In this document: positions 1-5,646 of the stretch, piece after piece
How positions within the stretch are numbered: position 1 is the first letter of the stretch
How the letters are laid out: each line of letters opens with the position of its first letter
Source: an uncultured Balneolaceae bacterium
GTDB taxonomy: Bacteria > Bacteroidota > Rhodothermia > Balneolales > Balneolaceae
Reading direction: 5' to 3'
DNA: 5,677 bases
Assembly (NCBI GenBank): GCA_937982515.1
Contig: CALJMB010000239.1
Coordinates: 1-5,677 of the forward strand
The notes under the pieces: generated by a model
The model's database searches: none
What the model was told of the DNA's origin: nothing
The model's input: the letters and a program-made list of their open reading frames with translations, nothing else
Position numbers and translations under genes: made by a program

Positions 1-478
1 AGGTAAGACCAAACCGTTTAAGAGTTCGCTTACGCCGCTGAAAAATAATATCTGAAATAACCCCTACATTCTTTGGTCCCCCAAAAAAATTATCTGCCAC
101 CTGCGTGCCGGTTATAGTAAATGCGAATGGCTCCAGTGACTTCCACAGGGGATCGGGATTTTTACACCAGACGATGTCGCTGTCGAGGAAAAGGTTTCTC
201 TCAAAGAAAAGATACTCATGAATGTTGTGCTTAAAGCCTACTATCGAGGCTCGTTCAGGAGCTATGATATGGATCACATCAAAAATATCTACCAGGTTCT
301 GGCGTTCCAGGGTCTTTTTATGTTTTTCTTCGCATACCAGCGCGACAGGACGCTCTTTGTCATAGCGGCGCAGAGAAATTACAGATGCCACAGCATGCTT
401 CAAATACTTGGTGGCCCCGTAACTTATGTAAACATATCCTTCCGGAGCCAGTTTCTTATGTTGAACAGATCGTAACAT
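1..478 (-). CDS. GT-A-type glycosyltransferase, N-terminal 159 residues (3' end beyond the left edge)
   Basis: Reading the minus strand from the ATG at 478 gives an open frame of 159 codons with no stop before the window edge. The start is fixed by a TAA two codons upstream; an AAGG lies very close to the ATG, so the ribosome site is weak. The protein opens with a hydrophilic stretch, then a beta strand (GYVYISYG, residues 14-21), a strand ending in ALVCEE (46-51) and the acidic motif FLDSDIVW (97-104). DSD at 99-101 is the DxD motif that binds metal and nucleotide-sugar in GT-A enzymes, and the order of elements fits the nucleotide-diphospho-sugar transferase fold seen in GT8-like families. 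There is no signal peptide or membrane segment in the visible part, so it is probably cytoplasmic. Sugar donor and acceptor cannot be read from this fragment. A role in surface glycan assembly is inferred from the CDP-polyol transferase and inositol genes upstream. Confidence 0.72.
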   Translation of the reverse strand, partial: MLRSVQHKKLAPEGYVYISYGATKYLKHAVASVISLRRYDKERPVALVCEEKHKKTLERQNLVDIFDVIHIIAPERASIVGFKHNIHEYLFFERNLFLDSDIVWCKNPDPLWKSLEPFAFTITGTQVADNFFGGPKNVGVISDIIFQRRKRTLKRFGLT

Positions 479-543
479 GCCTTAAAATTTTAAAAATATG
501 CGTATCCAATTATTAATCAATAGCTGCCTGGCTGCTGTTGCCC

Positions 544-551
544 CAAAGGTA
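544..551 (-). promoter_or_regulatory. Candidate Bacteroidota-type -7 element for the glycosyltransferase gene
   Basis: The minus strand reads TACCTTTG, an exact match to TAnnTTTG, the -7 element known for the primary sigma factor of Bacteroidota. It lies 65 bases upstream of the ATG at 478, which leaves a leader of about 60 bases. No clear TTTG is present at the -33 position, so this rests on the -7 element and its placement only. Confidence 0.35.
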
Positions 552-734
552 ACAATTCTTTCCCACTTCGTTTTTACCTTTTTTAGGCAGACAAGAAAAA
601 TTTCCACTGTTGAGAATATCCATCAGGCCTTGTCGCTTAAAGCCGGGAGTCCCGCTTGTATACGTTCCATTGCAGAAAACGGGTTTTTAAAGGTTACAAT
701 ATTGATCCAATAACCTGCTGTTCCTTCGTCAGTT

Positions 735-757
735 AATCCCAATTAAACATTGGGGTT
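735..757. other. Stem-loop in spacer
   Basis: AATCCCAAT pairs with ATTGGGGTT around the five-base loop TAAAC, giving nine pairs including one G-T. It lies downstream of the DUF3047 gene on the transcribed strand, but no T-run follows on that strand, so it is not a classical intrinsic terminator. It could contribute to 3'-end formation or stability of the DUF3047 transcript. Confidence 0.4.
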
Positions 758-759
758 CC

Positions 760-830
760 AACAATACTTTCTTTTTCCCCGTTTCGCGGCATTTATAAAC
801 CCTGCCCCTTCAAAGAAAAACTGTATTGTT
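760..830. repeat. Imperfect 71-base inverted repeat
   Basis: AACAATAC at 760-767 is matched perfectly by GTATTGTT at 823-830. Inside these arms TTTCTTTTT (768-776) pairs largely with AAAGAAAAA (812-820), leaving CT (821-822) as a bulge. The whole would fold into a long hairpin with a loop of about 35 bases. It begins 34 bases after the DUF3047 stop codon on the transcribed strand. It could be a transcript-end structure, a small RNA or a decayed miniature element; the sequence alone does not decide. Confidence 0.4.
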
Positions 831-864
831 CCGATTTACCATTCAACCGTTAAACATATTCATA

Positions 865-1614
865 TTACTTGTCTGGCAATAGCATAATATCGTCGTAATC
901 GGCGATAGCGGAATCATTTGTACTGTCTCCGTCGCTCATAATAAGAATTGCCAGAGGTTTTTCGGGCGGTTCATCGCCAAAAAGGCGCCTGTAGTCTTCC
1001 ACAATATTACGCTTAAAGGTCATCCATTTACCCTTTTGACTCTCGCCTGTCTCGACCACTACTATTTTCTGGTTCCCGAAGAACTTGGACAGCTCCGTAC
1101 CCTTCGGCAGGCTGCTGCTCCAGGTGTACCGGATGGATTTGGGCACTTTCCTGAATAAGACCCGCCCGAAATCGAATACAACATAAATACTGGCAACAGT
1201 ATCATTGCGTCCATTATCATCTTCATTAGCTCCTTTGGGGAGTTTCCAGGCTCTCCACTTCCAGCTTAAAACGGGTGTATCAAAAATATTGATTCCCTCT
1301 TTGTTGATAAGCGGGTAGTTGAAATGTTTTACAATAGTACCGTTATAATGTAGATACTTGTTCCCCGCTTCTTGCCTGATCTCATATTCGTATAGTGCTT
1401 TTTCTTCTTCGGAAGCCGTCACTACTCTGAAATCTCCATCACGGTTGTACCATTTGGCGGGCAATCCCCCAACTTCATCATCTTCAAAATCCTCAATTAC
1501 CAATGCTCCGCTTTCAAGTCTGTGTGGTTGGAATAGAGCCTTCCGGGGTTCCTGAGCCTGAGTGGATAGTGGAAGGAGCACCCCGAATAAAACGGTAAGA
1601 TAGATTATTTTCAT
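865..1614 (-). CDS. Exported DUF3047-family protein
   Basis: This 249-residue protein starts with a clear Sec signal peptide: MKIIYLTV, a hydrophobic core to about residue 16, then STQA and likely cleavage after Ala20. No cysteine follows the site, so it is not a lipoprotein, and there is no further membrane segment; a periplasmic or outer-surface location is inferred. The mature part matches my memory of the DUF3047 family: an N-terminal IEDFED (40-45), LSWKWRAWKLPKGANEDD (116-133), IYVVFDFG (143-150), YTWSSSLPKG (163-172), an IVEDYRRLFG segment (204-213) and the acid-rich SDGDSTND near the C-terminus (227-234). The fold is probably all-beta, resembling carbohydrate-binding beta-sandwiches, but no biochemical function is established. 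It is full length for the family. No Shine-Dalgarno precedes the ATG; the signal peptide fixes the start. Its place between CDP-inositol genes and a glycosyltransferase suggests a cell-envelope glycan role, by context only. Confidence 0.82.
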   Translation of the reverse strand: MKIIYLTVLFGVLLPLSTQAQEPRKALFQPHRLESGALVIEDFEDDEVGGLPAKWYNRDGDFRVVTASEEEKALYEYEIRQEAGNKYLHYNGTIVKHFNYPLINKEGINIFDTPVLSWKWRAWKLPKGANEDDNGRNDTVASIYVVFDFGRVLFRKVPKSIRYTWSSSLPKGTELSKFFGNQKIVVVETGESQKGKWMTFKRNIVEDYRRLFGDEPPEKPLAILIMSDGDSTNDSAIADYDDIMLLPDK

Positions 1615-1691
1615 AAAGTGATTGGATTATACCGGTGTTTTTGCCAGTAAAAAAAGCAGTGTGTATGTATTGCCACTACCTCGCTAAAACA

Positions 1692-1699
1692 CAAAATAA
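1692..1699 (-). promoter_or_regulatory. Weak promoter candidate for the DUF3047 gene
   Basis: The minus strand reads TTATTTTG, one mismatch from TAnnTTTG, 78 bases upstream of the ATG at 1614. A TATAAT also occurs at 1626-1631, but only 11 bases separate it from the start codon, which would leave almost no leader. Neither is convincing. A promoter in this 246-base spacer is expected because a hairpin separates it from the inositol genes. Confidence 0.2.
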
Positions 1700-1753
1700 A
1701 CTAGTGTTTTATCCTTGTTCTGGCTGCTCTGTTGCGGAAGACATCCCTGTGGC

Positions 1754-1779
1754 GCTCTCCCGACAGCCGTTGGGAGAGC
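1754..1779. repeat. Strong GC-rich hairpin / palindromic repeat
   Basis: GCTCTCCCGAC pairs with GTTGGGAGAGC around the four-base loop AGCC, giving eleven pairs including one G-T. TCCC at 1744-1747 and GGGA at 1783-1786 can extend the structure beyond an internal loop. It lies 82 bases downstream of the cytidylyltransferase stop codon on the transcribed strand with no T-run after it, so any terminator function would be non-classical. Its loop side on the minus strand contains CAACGGCTGTC, found again at 5592-5602, which points to a dispersed intergenic repeat family. Confidence 0.55.
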
Positions 1780-1832
1780 AGCGGGACGAACCGGGATAGA
1801 ACGTGACAGCCCCATTCAAACCAAGGCATGTG

Positions 1833-1851
1833 ACATTCAGCCTGGGAATGT
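1833..1851. other. Small stem-loop after the cytidylyltransferase gene
   Basis: ACATTC (1833-1838) and GAATGT (1846-1851) form six pairs around a seven-base loop, starting 9 bases past the stop codon at 1861. No T-run follows on the minus strand. It is only a weak candidate for a 3'-end structure. Confidence 0.25.
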
Positions 1852-1860
1852 GAACACCTA

Positions 1861-2619
1861 CTAAGAAGCCATAGCCCTTTCGCTCAGTACATATTCGGCA
1901 TGGGCCATCATTTCAGGGGTATCTACATCCTGCCAAAACCCGTCTTCAATATCCAACACCTCCATTTTACCTTTACTTGCAAGCGCCTGGATTCCTTCAC
2001 TCAGAGAAACATCACCCTTCTCCTCATAAACTTCTCTCAGCGCTTTCAACAGTTCAGGCGTACAGACAAACACGCCGGTATCTATACAGTTATAATTCTC
2101 GATCTGTTTTCCAATGGATATCAACCTGCTATCCCTGGCCAATACTTTAGTGGCATCGTCGATATCGAAAATGGTTCCGATCTTATAATCTACCAGCAGT
2201 GTGGCTCCGTCCTCTCCGGGTGTATGGCTGCGGACTTTAGACATTACAGCATCGCCGACGATATGGTCGGCCATAGATAACACAAACTCACCATCTAAAT
2301 AATCTTCGGCCGCCAGTAAAGAAACACCGTTTTTCAGATCATAACGTTCGTTATAGACATAAATAAGCTCGCTTTCTTCATCATAAGCACTGCTTATAGT
2401 CTGTTTAATCTCTTCATAACCGTGTCCCAGTACGATGATTATGCGGGAGCATCCCCCTTTATTCAGGCTTTTAATAACCCGGAATATGAGGGGTATACCG
2501 GCAACCGGTGTGAGTGGTTTTAAGTCGATATCCGCTACCGTTCCCTTTAATCGCGAACCAAAACCCGCCGCTAAAATTACGCCAGTCCGGTCACCCTGTA
2601 ACTTTTTTCTTTGATTCAC
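1861..2619 (-). CDS. CTP:inositol-1-phosphate cytidylyltransferase (IPCT), standalone
   Basis: This enzyme is predicted to join CTP and inositol 1-phosphate into CDP-inositol plus pyrophosphate. From the GTG start (252 residues) the nucleotidyltransferase signature LAAGFGSRL lies at 16-24, followed by DLKPLTPVAG (32-41, with the phosphate-binding Lys), YNERYDLKNGVS (89-100), MADH (116-119, metal-binding Asp), the DDATKV segment (154-159), CIDTGVF (178-184) and WQDVDT (229-234). The ATKV, CIDTG and WxDVDT set is what I recall from the IPCT domain of IPCT-DIPPS, as opposed to sugar nucleotidyltransferases. The protein ends right after this domain, so the membrane DIPPS half found fused in several thermophiles is absent. 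GGGAG eight bases before GTG supports this start; an in-frame TTG at 2637 would add six residues and overlap the preceding stop. The synthase stop TAA ends one base before the GTG, implying translational coupling and one operon with the enzyme that makes its substrate. Confidence 0.85.
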   Translation of the reverse strand: MNQRKKLQGDRTGVILAAGFGSRLKGTVADIDLKPLTPVAGIPLIFRVIKSLNKGGCSRIIIVLGHGYEEIKQTISSAYDEESELIYVYNERYDLKNGVSLLAAEDYLDGEFVLSMADHIVGDAVMSKVRSHTPGEDGATLLVDYKIGTIFDIDDATKVLARDSRLISIGKQIENYNCIDTGVFVCTPELLKALREVYEEKGDVSLSEGIQALASKGKMEVLDIEDGFWQDVDTPEMMAHAEYVLSERAMAS

Positions 2620-2620
2620 G

Positions 2621-3943
2621 TTAATGGCTCCCGTCAAAATTTTCTGAGAGGTGTGTCAACGGTTTCTCACCTCCCAGAATCCGCAGGGTATTTTTTAAGC
2701 GAAAGTGCTGAATGAAGATATCATGTTCCTGAATATGGCCTTCCACTACTTGCGGGCTCTTGAAATAGAAAGAGAGCCACTCCTGAATCCCACTCTGTCC
2801 GGATCGTTTTGCCAGATCCAGCAACAACGCCAGATCCAGTACCAACGGCGCAGCAAGAATGGAATCGCGGCAGAGAAAATCTACCTTTATCTGCATGGGG
2901 TATTCCATCCATCCTACGATGTCAATATTATCCCATCCCTCCTTCTCATCGCCGCGGGGCGGATAATAATTGATGCGGACTTTGTGGTATAAATTTTCAT
3001 ACAAGTCTGGATAGAGTTCTGGCTGCAGAATGGTATCCAAAACACCCGATTTACTCACCTCTTTAGCCCGGAAGCTGTCTGGGTCGTCGAGAATCTCGCC
3101 ATCCCGGTTACCCAGAATATTTGTAGAGAACCATCCTTCTATACCCAGCATTCGGGACTTAAACCCCGGGGCAAGTATAGTCTTCATCAACGTCTGCCCT
3201 GTTTTAAAGTCTTTCCCTGCAATAGGCACCCCGTTGTTATGAGCCAGCTGCTCAAGAGCCTTAAAATCTGCCGAGAGATTAGGTGCCCCGTTGGCATAGG
3301 GTACTCCCTCTTTTATTGCGGCATAAGCGTATATCTGTGATGGCGCAATAGCCTTGTCATTATCTTTTAAGCCCTGTTCAAACGCTTCTATGGTACTGTG
3401 GCACTCCGAAGGGTGCTGGAAAACCTCGGTAGAGCCGCACCAGATCATGACAGCGCGTTCAGACCCTGTCTCCTTCATCTTGTTCCGGATATCCTCACGC
3501 AGAGCCTCGGCAAGCTCCATTTTATTCGTCTGCTTTTTAACATTAGGCCCGTTTAACCGTTTAACATAGTCTTGGTTAAAGACGGCAGACATAGGCTCAA
3601 TCTCTTTCATGAAATCAGCCACGGGCTCCAGATCTTCCACTTTTAATACATTGGCAAGTTTGGCCGCTTCATAAGCGTTATCTTCGATAACATCCCAGGC
3701 GCCGAATTCCAGTTTCTCAAGCGGTGTTAAATTCACAAAATCTTTAATCAGGGGATTCCTTTTTTCTGATCTCTGCCCCAGACGAATGGTCTGCATCTGG
3801 GTTAAAGAGCCGATAGGCTTGGCTAATCCCCTGCGAATCGATTCCACACCCGCAATAAAAGTGGTAGAAATAGCACCCAGCCCCGGTGTTAGTACTAAAA
3901 GTTTCCCGTTCTTAGAATTGGCTTGCTTAGTATCTGTAGACAT
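2621..3943 (-). CDS. myo-inositol-1-phosphate synthase (inositol-3-phosphate synthase)
   Basis: This 440-residue cytoplasmic enzyme converts D-glucose 6-phosphate to 1L-myo-inositol 1-phosphate using tightly bound NAD (EC 5.5.1.4). An N-terminal Rossmann strand and glycine loop read LLVLTPGLGAISTT (15-28). Then come FGAWD (80-84), NGAPN (218-222), the highly conserved catalytic-lysine motif GKDFKTGQTLMKT (243-255), LGNRDG (277-282), FRAKEVSKS (291-299) and the C-terminal catalytic block KVDFLCRDSILAAPLVLDL (353-371). These match the eukaryotic and prokaryotic synthase families; the length is shorter than the roughly 500 or more residues of eukaryotic enzymes and fits the bacterial type, as known in Bacteroidota that make inositol lipids. 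The ATG start is followed by a short polar leader before the Rossmann fold. The only purine-rich site (AAGGAAGG) lies 14 bases away, too far for a good ribosome site. The gene is directly followed by the cytidylyltransferase that would use its product. Confidence 0.93.
   Translation of the reverse strand: MSTDTKQANSKNGKLLVLTPGLGAISTTFIAGVESIRRGLAKPIGSLTQMQTIRLGQRSEKRNPLIKDFVNLTPLEKLEFGAWDVIEDNAYEAAKLANVLKVEDLEPVADFMKEIEPMSAVFNQDYVKRLNGPNVKKQTNKMELAEALREDIRNKMKETGSERAVMIWCGSTEVFQHPSECHSTIEAFEQGLKDNDKAIAPSQIYAYAAIKEGVPYANGAPNLSADFKALEQLAHNNGVPIAGKDFKTGQTLMKTILAPGFKSRMLGIEGWFSTNILGNRDGEILDDPDSFRAKEVSKSGVLDTILQPELYPDLYENLYHKVRINYYPPRGDEKEGWDNIDIVGWMEYPMQIKVDFLCRDSILAAPLVLDLALLLDLAKRSGQSGIQEWLSFYFKSPQVVEGHIQEHDIFIQHFRLKNTLRILGGEKPLTHLSENFDGSH
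2627..2632 (-). promoter_or_regulatory. Ribosome binding site deciding the cytidylyltransferase start
   Basis: The minus strand reads GGGAG within the last codons of the inositol-phosphate synthase gene, eight bases before a GTG at 2619-2617. The upstream TTG alternative at 2637 has only AGAAAA before it. Most other genes here have no comparable site, so this one is informative for start choice. Confidence 0.5.
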
Positions 3944-3962
3944 ATTTTATTATATAATCCTT

Positions 3963-3993
3963 CCTTTAATGTAAAGGCCTATAACAACCTTTA
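3963..3993. promoter_or_regulatory. Cluster of CCTTTA/TAAAGG hexamers upstream of the synthase gene
   Basis: On the plus strand CCTTTA (3963-3968), TAAAGG (3972-3977) and CCTTTA (3988-3993) sit within 31 bases, about 20 bases before the synthase start codon. The middle hexamer can pair with either neighbour, giving a tight hairpin (loop ATG) or a larger one (loop of 10). This could be an operator or a pair of mutually exclusive leader hairpins; no regulator can be named. Confidence 0.3.
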
Positions 3994-4093
3994 GATTTGT
4001 TGCGAGTCTGCCCAGTCAAGCGAAACAGGCCCCGAAACCTGATATTGTTACCCCGGCACTATTGATGTTTTATCCGTCTGCAGAGAAAGTAAT

Positions 4094-4101
4094 CAAATGT
4101 A
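4094..4101 (-). promoter_or_regulatory. Candidate Bacteroidota-type -7 element for the inositol operon
   Basis: The minus strand reads TACATTTG, an exact match to TAnnTTTG, just after the stop codon of the transferase gene and 150 bases upstream of the synthase ATG. It would give a leader of about 145 bases that includes the TAAAGG/CCTTTA cluster. No TTTG is visible at -33. Confidence 0.3.
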
Positions 4102-4119
4102 CTATGCTCCACAATATGT

Positions 4120-5340
4120 TTATTGGCTGGCTGCTCCGGCATATTCCAGGTGCGTTGCCTGCTCTAAACTGCCCTCATAAACAAGATCTTGGACAGCCCT
4201 CCAAATACGTTCGCAATTATTACCGTCTGCCCCCAACATATACCGGTCAAGGAACTGACTGGCGGCTTCTTTGCAGCACGGCGGATTTCCCAGTGTATAA
4301 TCGACCTGTTGCTGCAGTTCTTTAAAATTACGTGCTACCAATCCTCCGTTTTCCTCCGGAGGTAGTTTCCATATGAATCGGGCAGAATCTACTTCTTTTT
4401 TGTAAACCCCTGCAAAGGTTTTGCTTCTCCATAAGAATCGCTCATCCGCATCCTTCACCGGATAGACATGGATGACGGGCTGGCCTGTAGCGTAAAACAG
4501 GTTGGCAATACTGCTGTAGTTAGTTATCAACAAATCCGAAATTTTTAAATCGAGAAAATTGTCCGGATTTTTGTCTTTGAATTTTAAATACACGTTTTCG
4601 TATCGTTCAGACAGGCTATGCAAAAATGTCCTGTACTGCTTTTCATAGCGGAATGAATCGTGCAACCTCAGTATTACATTGGCCCCGTTAGCAGTTATCT
4701 GATCGATTAATTTGGGAAACAATTCGCCGTCTCCGCCCCAGTGTGAGAAAACTTCACCATAATGCCAGGTGGGGGCGATTAATACCGTTGGTTGGTTGAC
4801 TACATCAAACGGATAGTAAGGCTGTGCCAACGCAGCATTAAACGGCTTGCTTAAGTAGTCGTGGCTTGCTGCTCCGAGAACGCGGCAATTATCTGGATGG
4901 AATCCGCTCACTTCCGTACGGTGCTTCAAATCCCACGGACCGAAACACTGCCATCTGAAATTGGGATTAGATATTTTGGCATCACCCCAACAGTTCTTTA
5001 TAGTATAATGCAGCCATCTGAATTCTTTTTCATCGTTGGGCCCCTTCCAGCCAAACCCATGCCATAGCATAAATCCTTTGGGTGAAGGGGCGAAAAGCGG
5101 AACATTATTGTCCATAATTGTGACATCGGGTTCGAATCCGCCAGGGCCCATAAAGGCATGGCGCCACTTCCGCTTGATCAGCCTGGCTTTGAGTGGAAAT
5201 AATTTGGACACCCCTTCCGAACGGAAAACATCAGGATCATCTAACAGCACACGAACTTCTACCCCGGGCTGCCGATCTAAAAAGTGGGTAAAACACCACA
5301 GATCTGCCCCAAAGGTTGTAGCATAGACAAGTATATTCAT
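4120..5340 (-). CDS. CDP-glycerol glycerophosphotransferase-family (TagB/TagF-like) enzyme
   Basis: This 406-residue protein has no signal peptide or membrane span and a GT-B layout. It shows the TagB/TagF family landmarks in order: an N-terminal strand MNILVYATTF (1-10), LWHGFGWKG (92-100, with His94 where the family has its essential WHG histidine), RVLGAASHDYL (153-163), VLIAPTWHYG (186-195), ILRLHDSF (223-230, His227 at the second essential histidine) and DLLITNYSSIANLFY (269-283), then PVIHVYP (288-294). Members move glycerol phosphate or ribitol phosphate from a CDP-polyol to a glycan or polymer at the inner membrane face. It is the size of TagB-type enzymes, without the N-terminal extension of large polymerases. 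The sequence after WHG (FGWKGPNDEKEF) and RLHD instead of RLHP differ from the Gram-positive enzymes as I remember them. The donor is unknown; neighbouring CDP-inositol genes make CDP-inositol a candidate, while CDP-glycerol remains possible. The ATG has no Shine-Dalgarno. Confidence 0.82.
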   Translation of the reverse strand: MNILVYATTFGADLWCFTHFLDRQPGVEVRVLLDDPDVFRSEGVSKLFPLKARLIKRKWRHAFMGPGGFEPDVTIMDNNVPLFAPSPKGFMLWHGFGWKGPNDEKEFRWLHYTIKNCWGDAKISNPNFRWQCFGPWDLKHRTEVSGFHPDNCRVLGAASHDYLSKPFNAALAQPYYPFDVVNQPTVLIAPTWHYGEVFSHWGGDGELFPKLIDQITANGANVILRLHDSFRYEKQYRTFLHSLSERYENVYLKFKDKNPDNFLDLKISDLLITNYSSIANLFYATGQPVIHVYPVKDADERFLWRSKTFAGVYKKEVDSARFIWKLPPEENGGLVARNFKELQQQVDYTLGNPPCCKEAASQFLDRYMLGADGNNCERIWRAVQDLVYEGSLEQATHLEYAGAASQ

Positions 5341-5438
5341 TCTAAATAATCAGATTTGCTTTTAGCCGGATCCTGCAGATGTAGTTTTGTACCGATGCAA
5401 TTAAATTATTTACGGCAGAAGTATACGGAAATACGTTT

Positions 5439-5446
5439 CAAACATA
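5439..5446 (-). promoter_or_regulatory. Candidate Bacteroidota-type -7 element for the transferase gene
   Basis: The minus strand reads TATGTTTG, an exact match to TAnnTTTG, 98 bases upstream of the ATG at 5340. The leader would be about 90 bases and AT-rich. A convincing -33 TTTG is missing. Confidence 0.35.
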
Positions 5447-5596
5447 AAATTTCATCTTGAATAATTATAATGGGGATTTCAATTCATGATGCCGGGATAG
5501 TTATTGCTTTGTGCAGCCCCCCCTACCAAGGCCCGTCATCCCCCGAAAGCAAAGAATACCCGCCGCAGAGGCACCACCCTCCTATCTCTGACAACG

Positions 5597-5646
5597 GCTG
5601 TCATCCCGTGCCTGCCGAGGGATTCCCGTGGCCGTGAGGATGCAGC
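5597..5646. repeat. Palindromic intergenic repeat
   Basis: GCTG-T-CATCC (5597-5606) pairs with GGATG-CAGC (5638-5646) with one bulged T, and the interior holds a further GGG-ATT-CCC mini-stem. The preceding CAACGGCTGTC matches the opposite strand of the hairpin at 1754-1779, and GTCATCCC recurs at 5535-5542. These are the marks of a dispersed palindromic repeat family; copy number elsewhere in the genome is unknown. Confidence 0.4.

Larger units (their letters stand above)
479..864. other. Gene-free spacer with inverted repeats
   Basis: This 386-base AT-rich spacer separates the DUF3047 gene from the glycosyltransferase gene. It holds a Bacteroidota-type promoter candidate (544-551), a compact hairpin at 640-657 (CGGG/CCCG with flanking AAG/CTT), a six-base pair AGGTTA/TAACCT at 691-716, a hairpin at 735-757 and a long imperfect inverted repeat at 760-830. 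The only open frame of any length (plus strand, 498-713) has no ribosome site and no recognisable protein character, so I do not call it. No tRNA or known riboswitch fold was recognised. Confidence 0.55.

Noticed and set aside
498..713. Plus-strand open frame of 71 codons in the spacer
   Set aside because: It lies opposite to all real genes, has no ribosome site, overlaps the hairpins and promoter candidate, and its translation shows no domain or signal-peptide logic.
1754..1779. Intrinsic terminator for the inositol operon
   Set aside because: The stem is strong but no T-run follows on the transcribed strand, so it is reported as a repeat/hairpin instead.
1861..3943. Di-myo-inositol phosphate (thermolyte) operon as a firm call
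   Set aside because: The required DIPPS transferase is neither fused to IPCT nor in the window, so the end product cannot be assigned.
3949..3975. TTTACA and TATAAT resembling a sigma-70 promoter before the synthase gene
   Set aside because: The spacing is 15 bases and the TATAAT ends five bases from the ATG, so the transcript would be essentially leaderless; AT-rich sequence explains the match.
4062..4325. Plus-strand open frame of 87 codons
   Set aside because: It is mostly antisense to the 3' end of the transferase gene, which has clear family motifs, and has no ribosome site.
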